Positions 1-5,552 are shown, counted from the first letter of the stretch. The stretch is 5,657 nucleotides of DNA from Chloroflexota bacterium (GCA_027625205.1 JAQBVZ010000062.1:1-5657), one strand, 5' to 3'. Notes: generated by a model not told the origin, from the letters alone. Translations and numbers: made by a program.

Positions 1-414
1 GCCACACCCCAGGTGGGTGACGCCGCCAAGCAGGCGGCCAAGGACTTGCTCAGCGCCATGGGCCAGCAGTTCTACGTGGAGAGCGAGGCTTACCTGGACA
101 TGGCAACCGCCGTCTCCGGCAGCGGCCCTGCGTACGTCTTCGCCTTCACGGAGGCCCTTACGGACGCAGCAGTCTATCTGGGCATCCCGCGTGACATGGC
201 CCTCAAGATGGTGCTGGGGACAATCCTTGGCAGCGCGCAACTGATGCAGGAGACCGGCAAACACCCCGGCCTGCTGCGGGAGATGGTGACTTCCCCTGGC
301 GGCACCACGGCAGAGGCGCTGCTGGCCTTAGATGGGGCGGGGTTCAAGGCCGCGGTTATGGAGGCGGTTGTGGCTGCCCATGAGAAGGCGCAGGCTCTGG
401 GGGAAGAGGCGTGA
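1..414 (+). CDS. proC: Pyrroline-5-carboxylate reductase, C-terminal part (5' end outside window)
   Basis: This enzyme catalyses the last step of proline synthesis, reducing 1-pyrroline-5-carboxylate to proline with NAD(P)H in the cytoplasm. The reading frame is open from base 1 and yields 137 residues, about half of a usual 265-280-residue ProC. The N-terminal Rossmann dinucleotide-binding domain lies to the left of the window, and only the helical dimerisation domain is visible. Its family marks are clear: ATAVSGSGPAYVF near residues 35-47 and the signature around MVTSPGGTTAEAL (bases about 283-321), whose Ser/Gly/Thr residues help form the substrate site. A GTG at base 13 could be taken as a start but is internal, because homology continues upstream. 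The stop codon (412-414) overlaps the GTG start of the YggT gene by 4 bp, so the two are very probably co-transcribed. No defect is visible in the part present. Confidence 0.95.
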   Translation, partial: ATPQVGDAAKQAAKDLLSAMGQQFYVESEAYLDMATAVSGSGPAYVFAFTEALTDAAVYLGIPRDMALKMVLGTILGSAQLMQETGKHPGLLREMVTSPGGTTAEALLALDGAGFKAAVMEAVVAAHEKAQALGEEA

Positions 415-668
415 AAGAAGTTCTCCTTTACCTGATTAATATCCTATGGTTTGCCCTCTTCGCTCAAATCATTATTTCGTGGCTTATGGTGGCAGGTGTG
501 CGGAATGAGCTCCTTTTCAAGCTCAATAGCGCCCTGGTTACCGTCACATGGCCCCTTTTACGGCCTCTGCGGCGTGTAGTGCCGCTGACTGGCGCGTTTG
601 ACTTAACATATCTTGTCGCATTCCTTGTTTTGGCGTTGGTGCGCCAGGCCATCATTCGCAACCTATAA
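411..668 (+). CDS. yggT: YggT-family small integral membrane protein
   Basis: This is an 85-residue membrane protein of the YggT family. The family is widespread and poorly understood; relatives have been linked to cell-division or envelope gene clusters, chloroplast thylakoid organisation and osmotic tolerance. Two hydrophobic segments are visible, about residues 4-26 and 64-82. Between them is the family signature, a basic and proline-rich stretch at residues 47-66 of the form W-P-L-L-R-P-L-R-R-V-V-P followed by G-A-F-D-L. The length fits the common single-repeat form; E. coli YggT is about twice as long and has two repeats. The GTG start lies inside the last codons of proC, with a purine-rich GGGGGAAGAGG just before it, so translation is probably coupled to proC. 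The 3' end overlaps the convergent DUF167 gene by 6 bp. The family call is secure, but the molecular function is not known. Confidence 0.9.
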   Translation: MKEVLLYLINILWFALFAQIIISWLMVAGVRNELLFKLNSALVTVTWPLLRPLRRVVPLTGAFDLTYLVAFLVLALVRQAIIRNL

Positions 669-938
669 CTCGCTAGGCGCGCCCAACGCATGCCGCACCT
701 CCTCGATCGATAGCTCCACTTCCACCACCTTCCGTCGCGCAGACAGCCCCTGCGTAATGCGCACGTCCCTCTTTGGCAAGCCCAGCTTCGCAGCCAGCAG
801 CGCAACCACAGCATCATTTGCCTTGCCGTTCTCAGCCGCCGCCGTAACCGTTACACGCAACGTCCCGTCGGCACGCCACTCCACGCGCTCCTGTCCTGCC
901 TTGGGTTGCACGGATAGCTCAATGCGGCATGACGCCAT
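663..938 (-). CDS. yggU: DUF167 (YggU-family) protein
   Basis: This is a 91-residue soluble protein of the DUF167/YggU family, conserved in all domains of life and without an established biochemical role. It opens with the family's first strand, RIELSVQPKAGQERVEW, at about residues 5-21. The core signature follows at about residues 33-39, E-N-G-K-A-N-D, and then L-G-L-P-K-R-D-V-R-I and the S-A-R-R-K motif near residues 65-69. The frame is open further upstream to a TTG at base 1046, but I chose the ATG at 936-938. It fits the family length, it is preceded at 8 nt by GAAAGG, and the upstream extension would run through the promoter and start of padR and has no family match. The gene converges on yggT, whereas in many bacteria yggU follows yggT in the same direction. 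No promoter of its own is clear. Confidence 0.9.
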   Translation of the reverse strand: MASCRIELSVQPKAGQERVEWRADGTLRVTVTAAAENGKANDAVVALLAAKLGLPKRDVRITQGLSARRKVVEVELSIEEVRHALGAPSEL

Positions 939-946
939 TTGCGCGG

Positions 947-952
947 CCTTTC
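947..952 (-). promoter_or_regulatory. Ribosome binding site deciding the DUF167 start
   Basis: On the minus strand this reads GAAAGG and sits 8 nt before the ATG at 936-938. It supports that start over upstream in-frame start codons, which would produce an N-terminal extension foreign to the family. Confidence 0.55.
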
Positions 953-961
953 GTTCATCAC

Positions 962-991
962 TTGACTGACTGGCTCTCTGCTCACCATAAT
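962..991 (+). promoter_or_regulatory. Candidate sigma-70-type promoter of the padR operon
   Basis: TTGACT (962-967) matches five of six -35 consensus bases, and CATAAT (986-991) matches five of six -10 bases, with an 18-nt spacer. Transcription would begin near base 998, giving a very short leader before the AGGAG at 1003-1007 and the GTG start at 1015. It lies in the 76-bp gap between the divergent DUF167 and padR genes. The match and position are good, but it is untested. Confidence 0.65.
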
Positions 992-998
992 ACCGGTG
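983..998 (+). promoter_or_regulatory. Possible PadR autoregulatory operator
   Basis: CACC (983-986) and GGTG (995-998) form an inverted repeat with an 8-nt spacer that overlaps the -10 box and the expected start point of the padR promoter. PadR regulators often bind dyads with 4-base half-sites 8 nt apart (the ATGT-N8-ACAT type) and repress their own operon. The half-site sequence here differs from that classical one and four-base arms can arise by chance, so the call rests on spacing and position. Confidence 0.3.
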
Positions 999-1014
999 CA
1001 AGAGGAGAGATAGC

Positions 1015-1344
1015 GTGTACCAGAAAGAGTTGTTGAAGGGGAACACGGAAACGCTGTTGCTCGCCCTGCTGGTGCAGGAGCCAATGTACGGCTATCAGAT
1101 CGTCAAAGAGATGGAGCAGCGCAGCAGCGGTTACTTCCTATTCAGGGAAGGGACTCTCTATCCGGCGCTCCACCGGCTGGAGAAAGCCAGGCTCATCAAC
1201 GGGGCGTGGGCGCCATCACCCAACGGACAACAGCGCCGCTACTACTCCGTCTCAGAGCTGGGCATGCGTGAATTGCGACGCAAGGCAGCGGAATGGCGTG
1301 ACTTCACCCAAGCCGTCAACCTGGTAATGCAACCCTCAAGGTAA
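1015..1344 (+). CDS. PadR-family transcriptional regulator
   Basis: This is a 109-residue, single-domain DNA-binding protein of the short PadR subfamily, a winged helix-turn-helix dimer that usually represses its own operon until a small molecule or other signal releases it. The visible motifs run in order: L-L-L-A-L-L at residues 14-19, the P-M-Y-G-Y-Q-I-V helix at 23-30, the recognition-helix region R-E-G-T-L-Y-P-A-L-H-R-L-E at 44-56, and the wing ending in R-R-Y-Y-S-V-S at 74-80, followed by a C-terminal helix. The GTG start has a strong AGGAG (1003-1007) 7 nt upstream. The stop lies 6 bp before the start of the HAAS-domain membrane gene, so the two form an operon. PadR regulators paired with HAAS membrane proteins are a recurrent bacterial arrangement. 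The target and ligand cannot be read from the sequence. Confidence 0.93.
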   Translation: MYQKELLKGNTETLLLALLVQEPMYGYQIVKEMEQRSSGYFLFREGTLYPALHRLEKARLINGAWAPSPNGQQRRYYSVSELGMRELRRKAAEWRDFTQAVNLVMQPSR

Positions 1345-1350
1345 AAATCT

Positions 1351-2343
1351 GTGAAGCTATTCAGCCTATTTGGGCTGCTGGAACAAAACCTCCACATGGC
1401 GCCGGCAAAGCGCGTGGAGATTCTGTCTGAGCTTCAAACCCATGTAGATGACCGTATTCAAGAACTCCAGAGCAATGGGTTCTCCCCTGCCGATGCCCAA
1501 GAGCGCGCCGTCTTGGAAATAGGCGACCCCTCACAGCTTGCCGGCGCCTATTACAACGTCCATGAGACCGGCTCATGGCGGGATGTTGCCATGGCCACCG
1601 TGCCACACCTGGCGCTTGCGGCCATCTTTGCCTTCCACCTGTGGACAGACCTCCTCTGGGTGGTGGTGGGCATCAGCGCGGCCACATTCATTGCCGGCGT
1701 GGCATGGCGGAATGGCGCGCCGCAGTGGGCGTTCCCCTGGCTGGGCTACGCACTAGCCGCCCCAATGCTGAGTTGGTCGCTGGCCATGGTGGCAATAGCC
1801 TACGGTGGGTGGATGCTGCTCACCGGTGGTGACATACCCCTTGGCGTCCCCCTTTACATAGGCATTGTGTTGTACATACCTCTCTCCATGCTGCTGGTAA
1901 TCCGCATAGTGCGGAAGGCCGTACGCCATGACTGGCTTATGGTCTCCCTGGCAGCGCTTCCCCTACCCTTCTTCGCCACGTGGATGTTCATGCTGCACTG
2001 GCGTCAAGGGACCCTCACGCCGAATAAGGCGCGAGCCCTTGAGTACGACGCCGACACTGCGATTGTGTTCTTGGCCCTGGCCATAACCACAGCCATGTAT
2101 TTGAAAGTGGGCCGCAGGTTGTGGCGGATAGGTCTCCTGATTCTGTCAGCCCCCGTGATGGTTGCCATGGCCGCCATCGCCTATCAGGCGAGCCCGCACA
2201 CCTTCCCCACCATCGCCGCCATTGGCCTCACGGTTGCACTGCTCCTCAGTCCTATCCTGCTGGACCCAGGCAGCGTCAGCTATAGGAGCCCGCTGGACGA
2301 CCCCAACGCTGACCTGAAACCATCCCCGCACCCTAATAGCTGA
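1351..2343 (+). CDS. HAAS-domain multi-pass membrane protein (PadR partner)
   Basis: This is a 330-residue protein with a cytoplasmic N-terminal helical domain and a long membrane part. Residues about 10-70 match the HAAS (DUF1700-like) pattern: a helix with R-V-E-I-L-S-E-L-Q-T-H-V-D-D at 21-34, then G-F-S-P-A-D-A at 43-49 and the E-I-G-D-P-S-Q-L-A motif at 56-64. HAAS domains usually occur next to PadR genes and are thought to link membrane proteins to that regulator. Roughly eight hydrophobic segments follow, near 79-98, 101-119, 129-157 (possibly two short ones), 165-187, 195-215, 236-252, 259-279 and 286-304, and then a polar, proline-rich tail. I see no transporter or enzyme motif in the membrane region, so its activity is unknown. 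The GTG start is preceded by AAGG 9 nt upstream. The stop overlaps the DegV start codon in TGATG, suggesting coupled translation. Confidence 0.85.
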   Translation: MKLFSLFGLLEQNLHMAPAKRVEILSELQTHVDDRIQELQSNGFSPADAQERAVLEIGDPSQLAGAYYNVHETGSWRDVAMATVPHLALAAIFAFHLWTDLLWVVVGISAATFIAGVAWRNGAPQWAFPWLGYALAAPMLSWSLAMVAIAYGGWMLLTGGDIPLGVPLYIGIVLYIPLSMLLVIRIVRKAVRHDWLMVSLAALPLPFFATWMFMLHWRQGTLTPNKARALEYDADTAIVFLALAITTAMYLKVGRRLWRIGLLILSAPVMVAMAAIAYQASPHTFPTIAAIGLTVALLLSPILLDPGSVSYRSPLDDPNADLKPSPHPNS

Positions 2344-3221
2344 TGCCCACAACCGGCGTTGCTATCGTTGCTGATAGCTCCATCTCACTACCTCCCGCGT
2401 TGCTTAAAGACCTTCCGGTCTATACCGTTCCCTTTGAAATTCACTACCAAGACCGCGTCTACGGTGACGGCATTGATATCACCGCCGCTGACTTCTACCA
2501 GATGCAACGGGATGGACCGTCACTACCCACGACCTCTGCTCCACCACCCGGTGCGTTCCTTGACGCCTATACCAAGGCTGCTGCACACGCCTCGTCCATC
2601 CTATGTGTCACCCTTGCCGACAAGCTGAGCGCCACCCACGAGTCCGCCATGGTTGCCAAGGCACAGGCAGCGGAGTCCCTCCCAGGAGTGGACATACGCG
2701 TCCTAGACTCCCAGACCGCAGGCACAGCAGAGGGGCTGCTCGTATTGGAGGCGGCCCGCCTGGCCGACAGCGGAGCGTCAATTGAGGATGTACAGGCCGC
2801 TGCGGAACAGCGAGTCCATAGCGTTTACCTCATGGCCTATCTGGAAACCTTGTATTACGTATGGCGCGGGGGCAGGGTGCCGCGCGTTGCCATGTGGATG
2901 GGGCGTCTTTTGAAAATCAGGCCTGTCCTGGAACTGTCTGAGGGCCATATAGGCATGGTGGAGCGCCCTAGGACCACGCGCCTAGCCACTGACCGCCTTA
3001 TATCTCGCGCCCGTGAACGTATTGGCAGCAGCCCTGCACGGATAGCCGTCATCCACGCGGGCGCGCCGGAGCCTGCCGCAGCATTGGAGGAGCGCATCCG
3101 TCAAGAGTTGGCTCCGGTGGAGCTGTTCATCAGTGAGCTCACTCCCGTCATTGGCGCTCACACGGGCCCAGGCTTGGTGGGTTGTGCCTTTCACTCCATT
3201 GCCGCCCGTGAGGCCTCTTAG
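2343..3221 (+). CDS. DegV-family (FakB-like) fatty-acid-binding protein
   Basis: This is a 292-residue DegV protein, the usual length for the family. DegV/FakB proteins hold a fatty acid in a deep pocket; the best-studied ones present it to the kinase FakA for phosphorylation and use in phospholipid synthesis. Visible family motifs are V-A-D-S-S-I-S-L-P at 9-17, T-T-S-A-P-P-P-G-A-F at 63-72, L-S-A-T at 95-98 (most relatives have S-G-T), D-S-Q-T-A-G at 122-127, W-R-G-G-R-V at 174-179, K-I-R-P-V-L at 191-196 and G-A-H-T-G-P-G at 271-277. The Ser/Thr, Arg and His in these motifs are the expected carboxylate-binding elements. The ATG shares its A with the stop of the HAAS gene (TGATG), and no Shine-Dalgarno sequence is visible, so translation probably depends on reinitiation. 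No FakA-like kinase gene is in the window, so the kinase partnership is inferred from the family only. Confidence 0.93.
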   Translation: MPTTGVAIVADSSISLPPALLKDLPVYTVPFEIHYQDRVYGDGIDITAADFYQMQRDGPSLPTTSAPPPGAFLDAYTKAAAHASSILCVTLADKLSATHESAMVAKAQAAESLPGVDIRVLDSQTAGTAEGLLVLEAARLADSGASIEDVQAAAEQRVHSVYLMAYLETLYYVWRGGRVPRVAMWMGRLLKIRPVLELSEGHIGMVERPRTTRLATDRLISRARERIGSSPARIAVIHAGAPEPAAALEERIRQELAPVELFISELTPVIGAHTGPGLVGCAFHSIAAREAS

Positions 3222-3237
3222 GCCCCGTCAGGCTCCG

Positions 3238-3266
3238 TTGACAGTGTAGGTGGGTGAGGCTAGCCT
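3238..3266 (+). promoter_or_regulatory. Candidate promoter of pepA with palindrome over the -10
   Basis: A perfect TTGACA (3238-3243) is followed after 17 nt by TAGCCT (3261-3266), a weak -10 with three of six consensus bases. The -10 lies within a perfect 10-bp palindrome, AGGCTAGCCT (3257-3266), which could be an operator for a repressor or activator. The site lies 17 bp after the DegV stop and would give pepA a leader of about 145 nt. Confidence is limited by the poor -10. Confidence 0.4.
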
Positions 3267-3355
3267 TGCCTGTGCAATGGTCAATCGCTGGTCAGTGGAT
3301 GCGCGTTCCGCCCCGTTTCTCAGCCCGCCATCTCAACAACGTCTTACTTCACTTT

Positions 3356-3374
3356 GGGGCCCATCAGGGCCTTT
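3356..3374 (+). terminator. Small GC-rich stem-loop in the pepA leader, possible weak terminator or attenuator
   Basis: GGCCC (3358-3362) pairs with GGGCC (3367-3371) across an ATCA loop, and two G-U pairs extend the stem to 7 bp. Only TTT follows, so it is a weak intrinsic terminator at best. It lies between the end of the DegV operon and pepA. It could end DegV transcripts or act within the pepA leader. Confidence 0.3.
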
Positions 3375-3387
3375 GAGTCGCGTCAAA
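3372..3387 (+). repeat. Inverted repeat TTTGA-N6-TCAAA in the pepA leader
   Basis: TTTGA (3372-3376) and TCAAA (3383-3387) form a dyad with a 6-nt spacer. It is directly adjacent to the preceding stem-loop and 15 nt before the pepA Shine-Dalgarno sequence. The shape resembles binding sites of dimeric regulators, but 5-bp arms are short and no regulator is identified. Confidence 0.3.
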
Positions 3388-3402
3388 CATGCGAAGGTTA
3401 CG

Positions 3403-3407
3403 AGGAG
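3403..3407 (+). promoter_or_regulatory. Ribosome binding site deciding the pepA start
   Basis: AGGAG lies 9 nt upstream of the GTG at 3417. The frame is open back to a TTG at 3354, but that start has no comparable site and would add 21 residues with no family match, so this site fixes the start at 3417. Confidence 0.75.
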
Positions 3408-3416
3408 AAACATTTA

Positions 3417-4931
3417 GTGGTCACCGTAAAAGCAATTGCAGGCAACATAGTAGAAGCTGACGTAGACACCATTGTGGTCAACCTCTTTGAAGGCGTCACC
3501 ACCCCCAGCGGCGGGACAGGGGCCGTGGACAAGGCGCTGGACGGCGCAATCTCCAGCCTCATAGCGGACGGTGAGATCAAGGGCAAGGTGAGCGAGGTTA
3601 CCCGGATACACACCTTTGGCAAGCTGACAGCCAAGCGCGTGGTTGTCCTGGGCCTTGGCAAGGTTGACCAATTCAGCGTGGATATCGTCCGAATGGTCTC
3701 CGGCGACCTGGCGCGCTACCTCCGGCGAATCGGCGCTAAGCGGGCCGTGACACTTGCTCACGGCGCAGGAATCGGCGGATTAGCGCCAGACGTCTCCGGC
3801 CAGGCAATCGCTGAAGGCGCCATCCTTGGCCTGTACCGCTTCCGCAATTACCGCAAGCAAGATGATGAGGCTGATAAGGAATTGGAGGAGCTGCATGTCG
3901 TCGAGCAGGAGCAGTCCAAATTGGACGCCCTGAACGCTGGCATTAGCGTGGGGCAGACGCTCGCGGAAAGCACCATCATCAGTCGCAACCTGGTGAATGA
4001 GCCCGCCAACGTCATGACGCCTATCCGCATGGCGGAGATAGCCCAGGAGGTGGCCTCGGAGGTCGGCCTTGGGTACAAGGCGCTCGTAAGAGAAGACATG
4101 GTTCAGAAGGGCATGGGCGCTATTCTTGCCGTCACAGCGGGAAGCGCCCAGGAGCCCCGGCTCATCATCCTTGAGTACAAGGGCGACCCCGGCCACCCCG
4201 ACAACAACCTGGCCCTGGTGGGCAAAGGCATCACCTTTGACACAGGCGGCATCTCCATCAAGCCGTCAGCCAACATGTGGGAGATGAAAGGCGACATGGC
4301 CGGTGGAGCGTCGGTCATCGGTGCAATGCGGGCCATTGCCATACTCAAGCCAAAGCTGAACGTATTTGGCGTGGTCCCCGCTGTGGAAAACATGCCCTCT
4401 GGCACGGCACAGCGCCCCGGTGACATCATCCGCGCCATGAACGGCAAGAGCATTGAGGTGGACAACACCGACGCTGAAGGCAGGCTTGTCCTGGCGGACG
4501 CCATCTGCTACGCCAAAGAGGACCTGGGCGCCCGGCGTGTGGTAGACATCGCCACGCTGACAGGGGCCATGGTGACGGCCCTGGGCCACGTGGCCTCGGG
4601 CGTCATGGGCAAGTCCCAGTCCATGGTGGACGTATTGCAGGCCAGCAAGGCCACCGGCGAGAAGATGTGGCAACTCCCCATGTTTGACGAGTACCGAGAG
4701 CAGATCAAAAGCGATTGGGCGGACGTGAAGAACACGGGCGTCCGTGGCGCGGGGAGCATCACCGCCGCATTCTTCATATCGGAGTTCGCGGAGGGTGCGG
4801 ACTGGGCCCACCTGGATATTGCCGGGACGTTCTTGTCCGACAAGGACAGGGGCCACCTGGTGAAAGGCGCCAGCGGCATCCCCGTGCGTACCCTGGTTAA
4901 ACTGGCCCAGGACTTGGCTACGGCAAAGTAG
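3417..4931 (+). CDS. pepA: Leucyl aminopeptidase (cytosol aminopeptidase, M17 family)
   Basis: This is a 504-residue M17 metallo-aminopeptidase, which removes N-terminal residues such as leucine from peptides using two divalent metal ions, normally as a cytoplasmic hexamer. The N-terminal domain runs to about residue 170 and the catalytic domain fills the rest. The metal ligands expected for the family are all present: K270 and D275 in G-K-G-I-T-F-D-T-G-G, D293 in M-K-G-D-M-A-G-G, and D352 and E354 in the signature N-T-D-A-E-G-R-L-V-L-A-D. The catalytic K282 and R356 are also present. Counted from the GTG at 3417, these numbers coincide with those I recall for E. coli PepA, which supports that start together with the AGGAG at 3403-3407. 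The enzyme should be active. It probably has its own promoter in the preceding 195-bp gap and is co-transcribed with the GNAT gene 17 bp downstream. A DNA-binding role as in E. coli cannot be judged. Confidence 0.96.
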   Translation: MVTVKAIAGNIVEADVDTIVVNLFEGVTTPSGGTGAVDKALDGAISSLIADGEIKGKVSEVTRIHTFGKLTAKRVVVLGLGKVDQFSVDIVRMVSGDLARYLRRIGAKRAVTLAHGAGIGGLAPDVSGQAIAEGAILGLYRFRNYRKQDDEADKELEELHVVEQEQSKLDALNAGISVGQTLAESTIISRNLVNEPANVMTPIRMAEIAQEVASEVGLGYKALVREDMVQKGMGAILAVTAGSAQEPRLIILEYKGDPGHPDNNLALVGKGITFDTGGISIKPSANMWEMKGDMAGGASVIGAMRAIAILKPKLNVFGVVPAVENMPSGTAQRPGDIIRAMNGKSIEVDNTDAEGRLVLADAICYAKEDLGARRVVDIATLTGAMVTALGHVASGVMGKSQSMVDVLQASKATGEKMWQLPMFDEYREQIKSDWADVKNTGVRGAGSITAAFFISEFAEGADWAHLDIAGTFLSDKDRGHLVKGASGIPVRTLVKLAQDLATAK

Positions 4932-4948
4932 CGTATATCAGCCACACC

Positions 4949-5416
4949 ATGACGCCATTATCGATACAGCGAACCCAGCTAGAGTCACCAGAGGCCACGG
5001 GCCTCATTGACGCTCTAAACGCAGAGATTACAGAGCGCTATCCTGAAGAGGGTGCCAACTTCTTTCACCTTGACCCCGCAGAAATTGCTCCGGGACACGG
5101 CGCGTTTTTCGTTGCCTATGTGGAAGCGGTGGCCGCTGGCTGCGGAGCGGTGCGCCGCCTCTCGGACGACACCAGCGAGATCAAGCGCATGTACGTGGTC
5201 CCCGCGTTGAGAGGGCGTGGCATAGCCCGAGCGTTGTTAACGGCCCTGGAGGCGGAAGCCAAATCATTGGGTCTGAAGCGCCTGGTGCTTGAGACCGGGG
5301 AGCGGCAACCTGAAGCTCTTGGGCTATACCGACAGGCAGGCTTTACAGTTATTCCCGCCTATGGGGAATACATTGATGCTCCGCTCAGTCTGTGCATGGG
5401 AAAGGACTTGTCCTAA
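4949..5416 (+). CDS. GNAT-family N-acetyltransferase
   Basis: This is a 155-residue single-domain GNAT enzyme that would transfer an acetyl group from acetyl-CoA to an amine on a small molecule or protein. The acetyl-CoA pyrophosphate loop (motif A) is clear: E-I-K-R-M-Y-V at 77-83, then R88-G-R-G91-I-A93, fitting R/Q-x-x-G-x-G/A. Motif B follows with L-V-L-E-T-G at 112-117 and E-A-L-G-L-Y-R-Q-A-G-F at 122-132. The first 60 residues, which shape the substrate pocket, show no pattern that identifies the acceptor. The ATG is the first plausible start after pepA (17-bp gap), but no Shine-Dalgarno sequence precedes it, so expression probably relies on read-through from pepA. The pairing with pepA hints at peptide or amino-acid substrates, which is only an inference from position. 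The protein is complete and ends shortly before the tRNA promoter. Confidence 0.9.
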   Translation: MTPLSIQRTQLESPEATGLIDALNAEITERYPEEGANFFHLDPAEIAPGHGAFFVAYVEAVAAGCGAVRRLSDDTSEIKRMYVVPALRGRGIARALLTALEAEAKSLGLKRLVLETGERQPEALGLYRQAGFTVIPAYGEYIDAPLSLCMGKDLS

Positions 5417-5434
5417 CGGCCATGACTATCTTCG

Positions 5435-5464
5435 TTGACGCTCACGATGGCCGCAGGCTAGAAT
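5435..5464 (+). promoter_or_regulatory. Promoter of the tRNA-His/tRNA-Arg unit
   Basis: TTGACG (5435-5440, five of six) and TAGAAT (5459-5464, five of six) are separated by 18 nt. Transcription would start near 5471, only about five bases before the mature 5' end of tRNA-His, which is typical of stable-RNA promoters. The DNA just downstream (GAGACG) is not a strongly GC-rich discriminator. Confidence 0.65.
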
Positions 5465-5475
5465 GAGACGTTCGT

Positions 5476-5552
5476 GGTGGGCGTGGTCAAGTGGTTAAGA
5501 CGCCAGGTTGTGGCCCTGGAGATCGAGGGTTCAAACCCCTCCGCCCACCCCA
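5476..5552 (+). tRNA. trnH: tRNA-His (anticodon GTG)
   Basis: A full cloverleaf can be drawn. The acceptor stem is 5477-5483 with 5542-5548 (7 bp), and the D stem is 5486-5488 with 5499-5501. The anticodon stem is 5503-5507 with 5515-5519 around a loop with anticodon GTG at 5510-5512. A 5-nt variable loop follows, then the T stem 5525-5529 with 5537-5541 and the loop TTCAAAC. The extra G at 5476 faces discriminator C at 5549, the G-1:C73 pair that identifies histidine tRNA to its synthetase. Bases 5550-5552 read CCA, so the 3' end appears to be gene-encoded. All stems pair without mismatch. Confidence 0.97.

Noticed and set aside
464..969. Open frames at 464-817 (-) and 613-969 (+) across yggT and the DUF167 gene.
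   Set aside because: Their translations look random and rich in Arg, Ser and Cys, and they conflict with two genes that have clear family motifs.
939..1046. An N-terminal extension of the DUF167 protein up to a TTG at 1046.
   Set aside because: It would run through the padR promoter and start, has no family similarity, and a better ATG with GAAAGG lies at 936-938.
3212..3224. GGCC (3212-3215) and GGCC (3221-3224) around the DegV stop as a possible terminator hairpin.
   Set aside because: The stem has only four base pairs and no T-tract follows.
11..3257. The 10-mer AGGTGGGTGA occurs at 11-20 and again at 3248-3257.
   Set aside because: One copy is inside proC coding sequence and the other is in a spacer. 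Only two copies exist and there is no further similarity, so chance is likely.
4266..4856. A long open frame of 196 codons on the minus strand opposite pepA, with further ones at 4508-4945, 4103-4504 and 3780-4196.
   Set aside because: They lie wholly antisense to a well-supported enzyme with all its active-site residues. Their translations show no recognisable domain, and GC-rich genes commonly create such frames.
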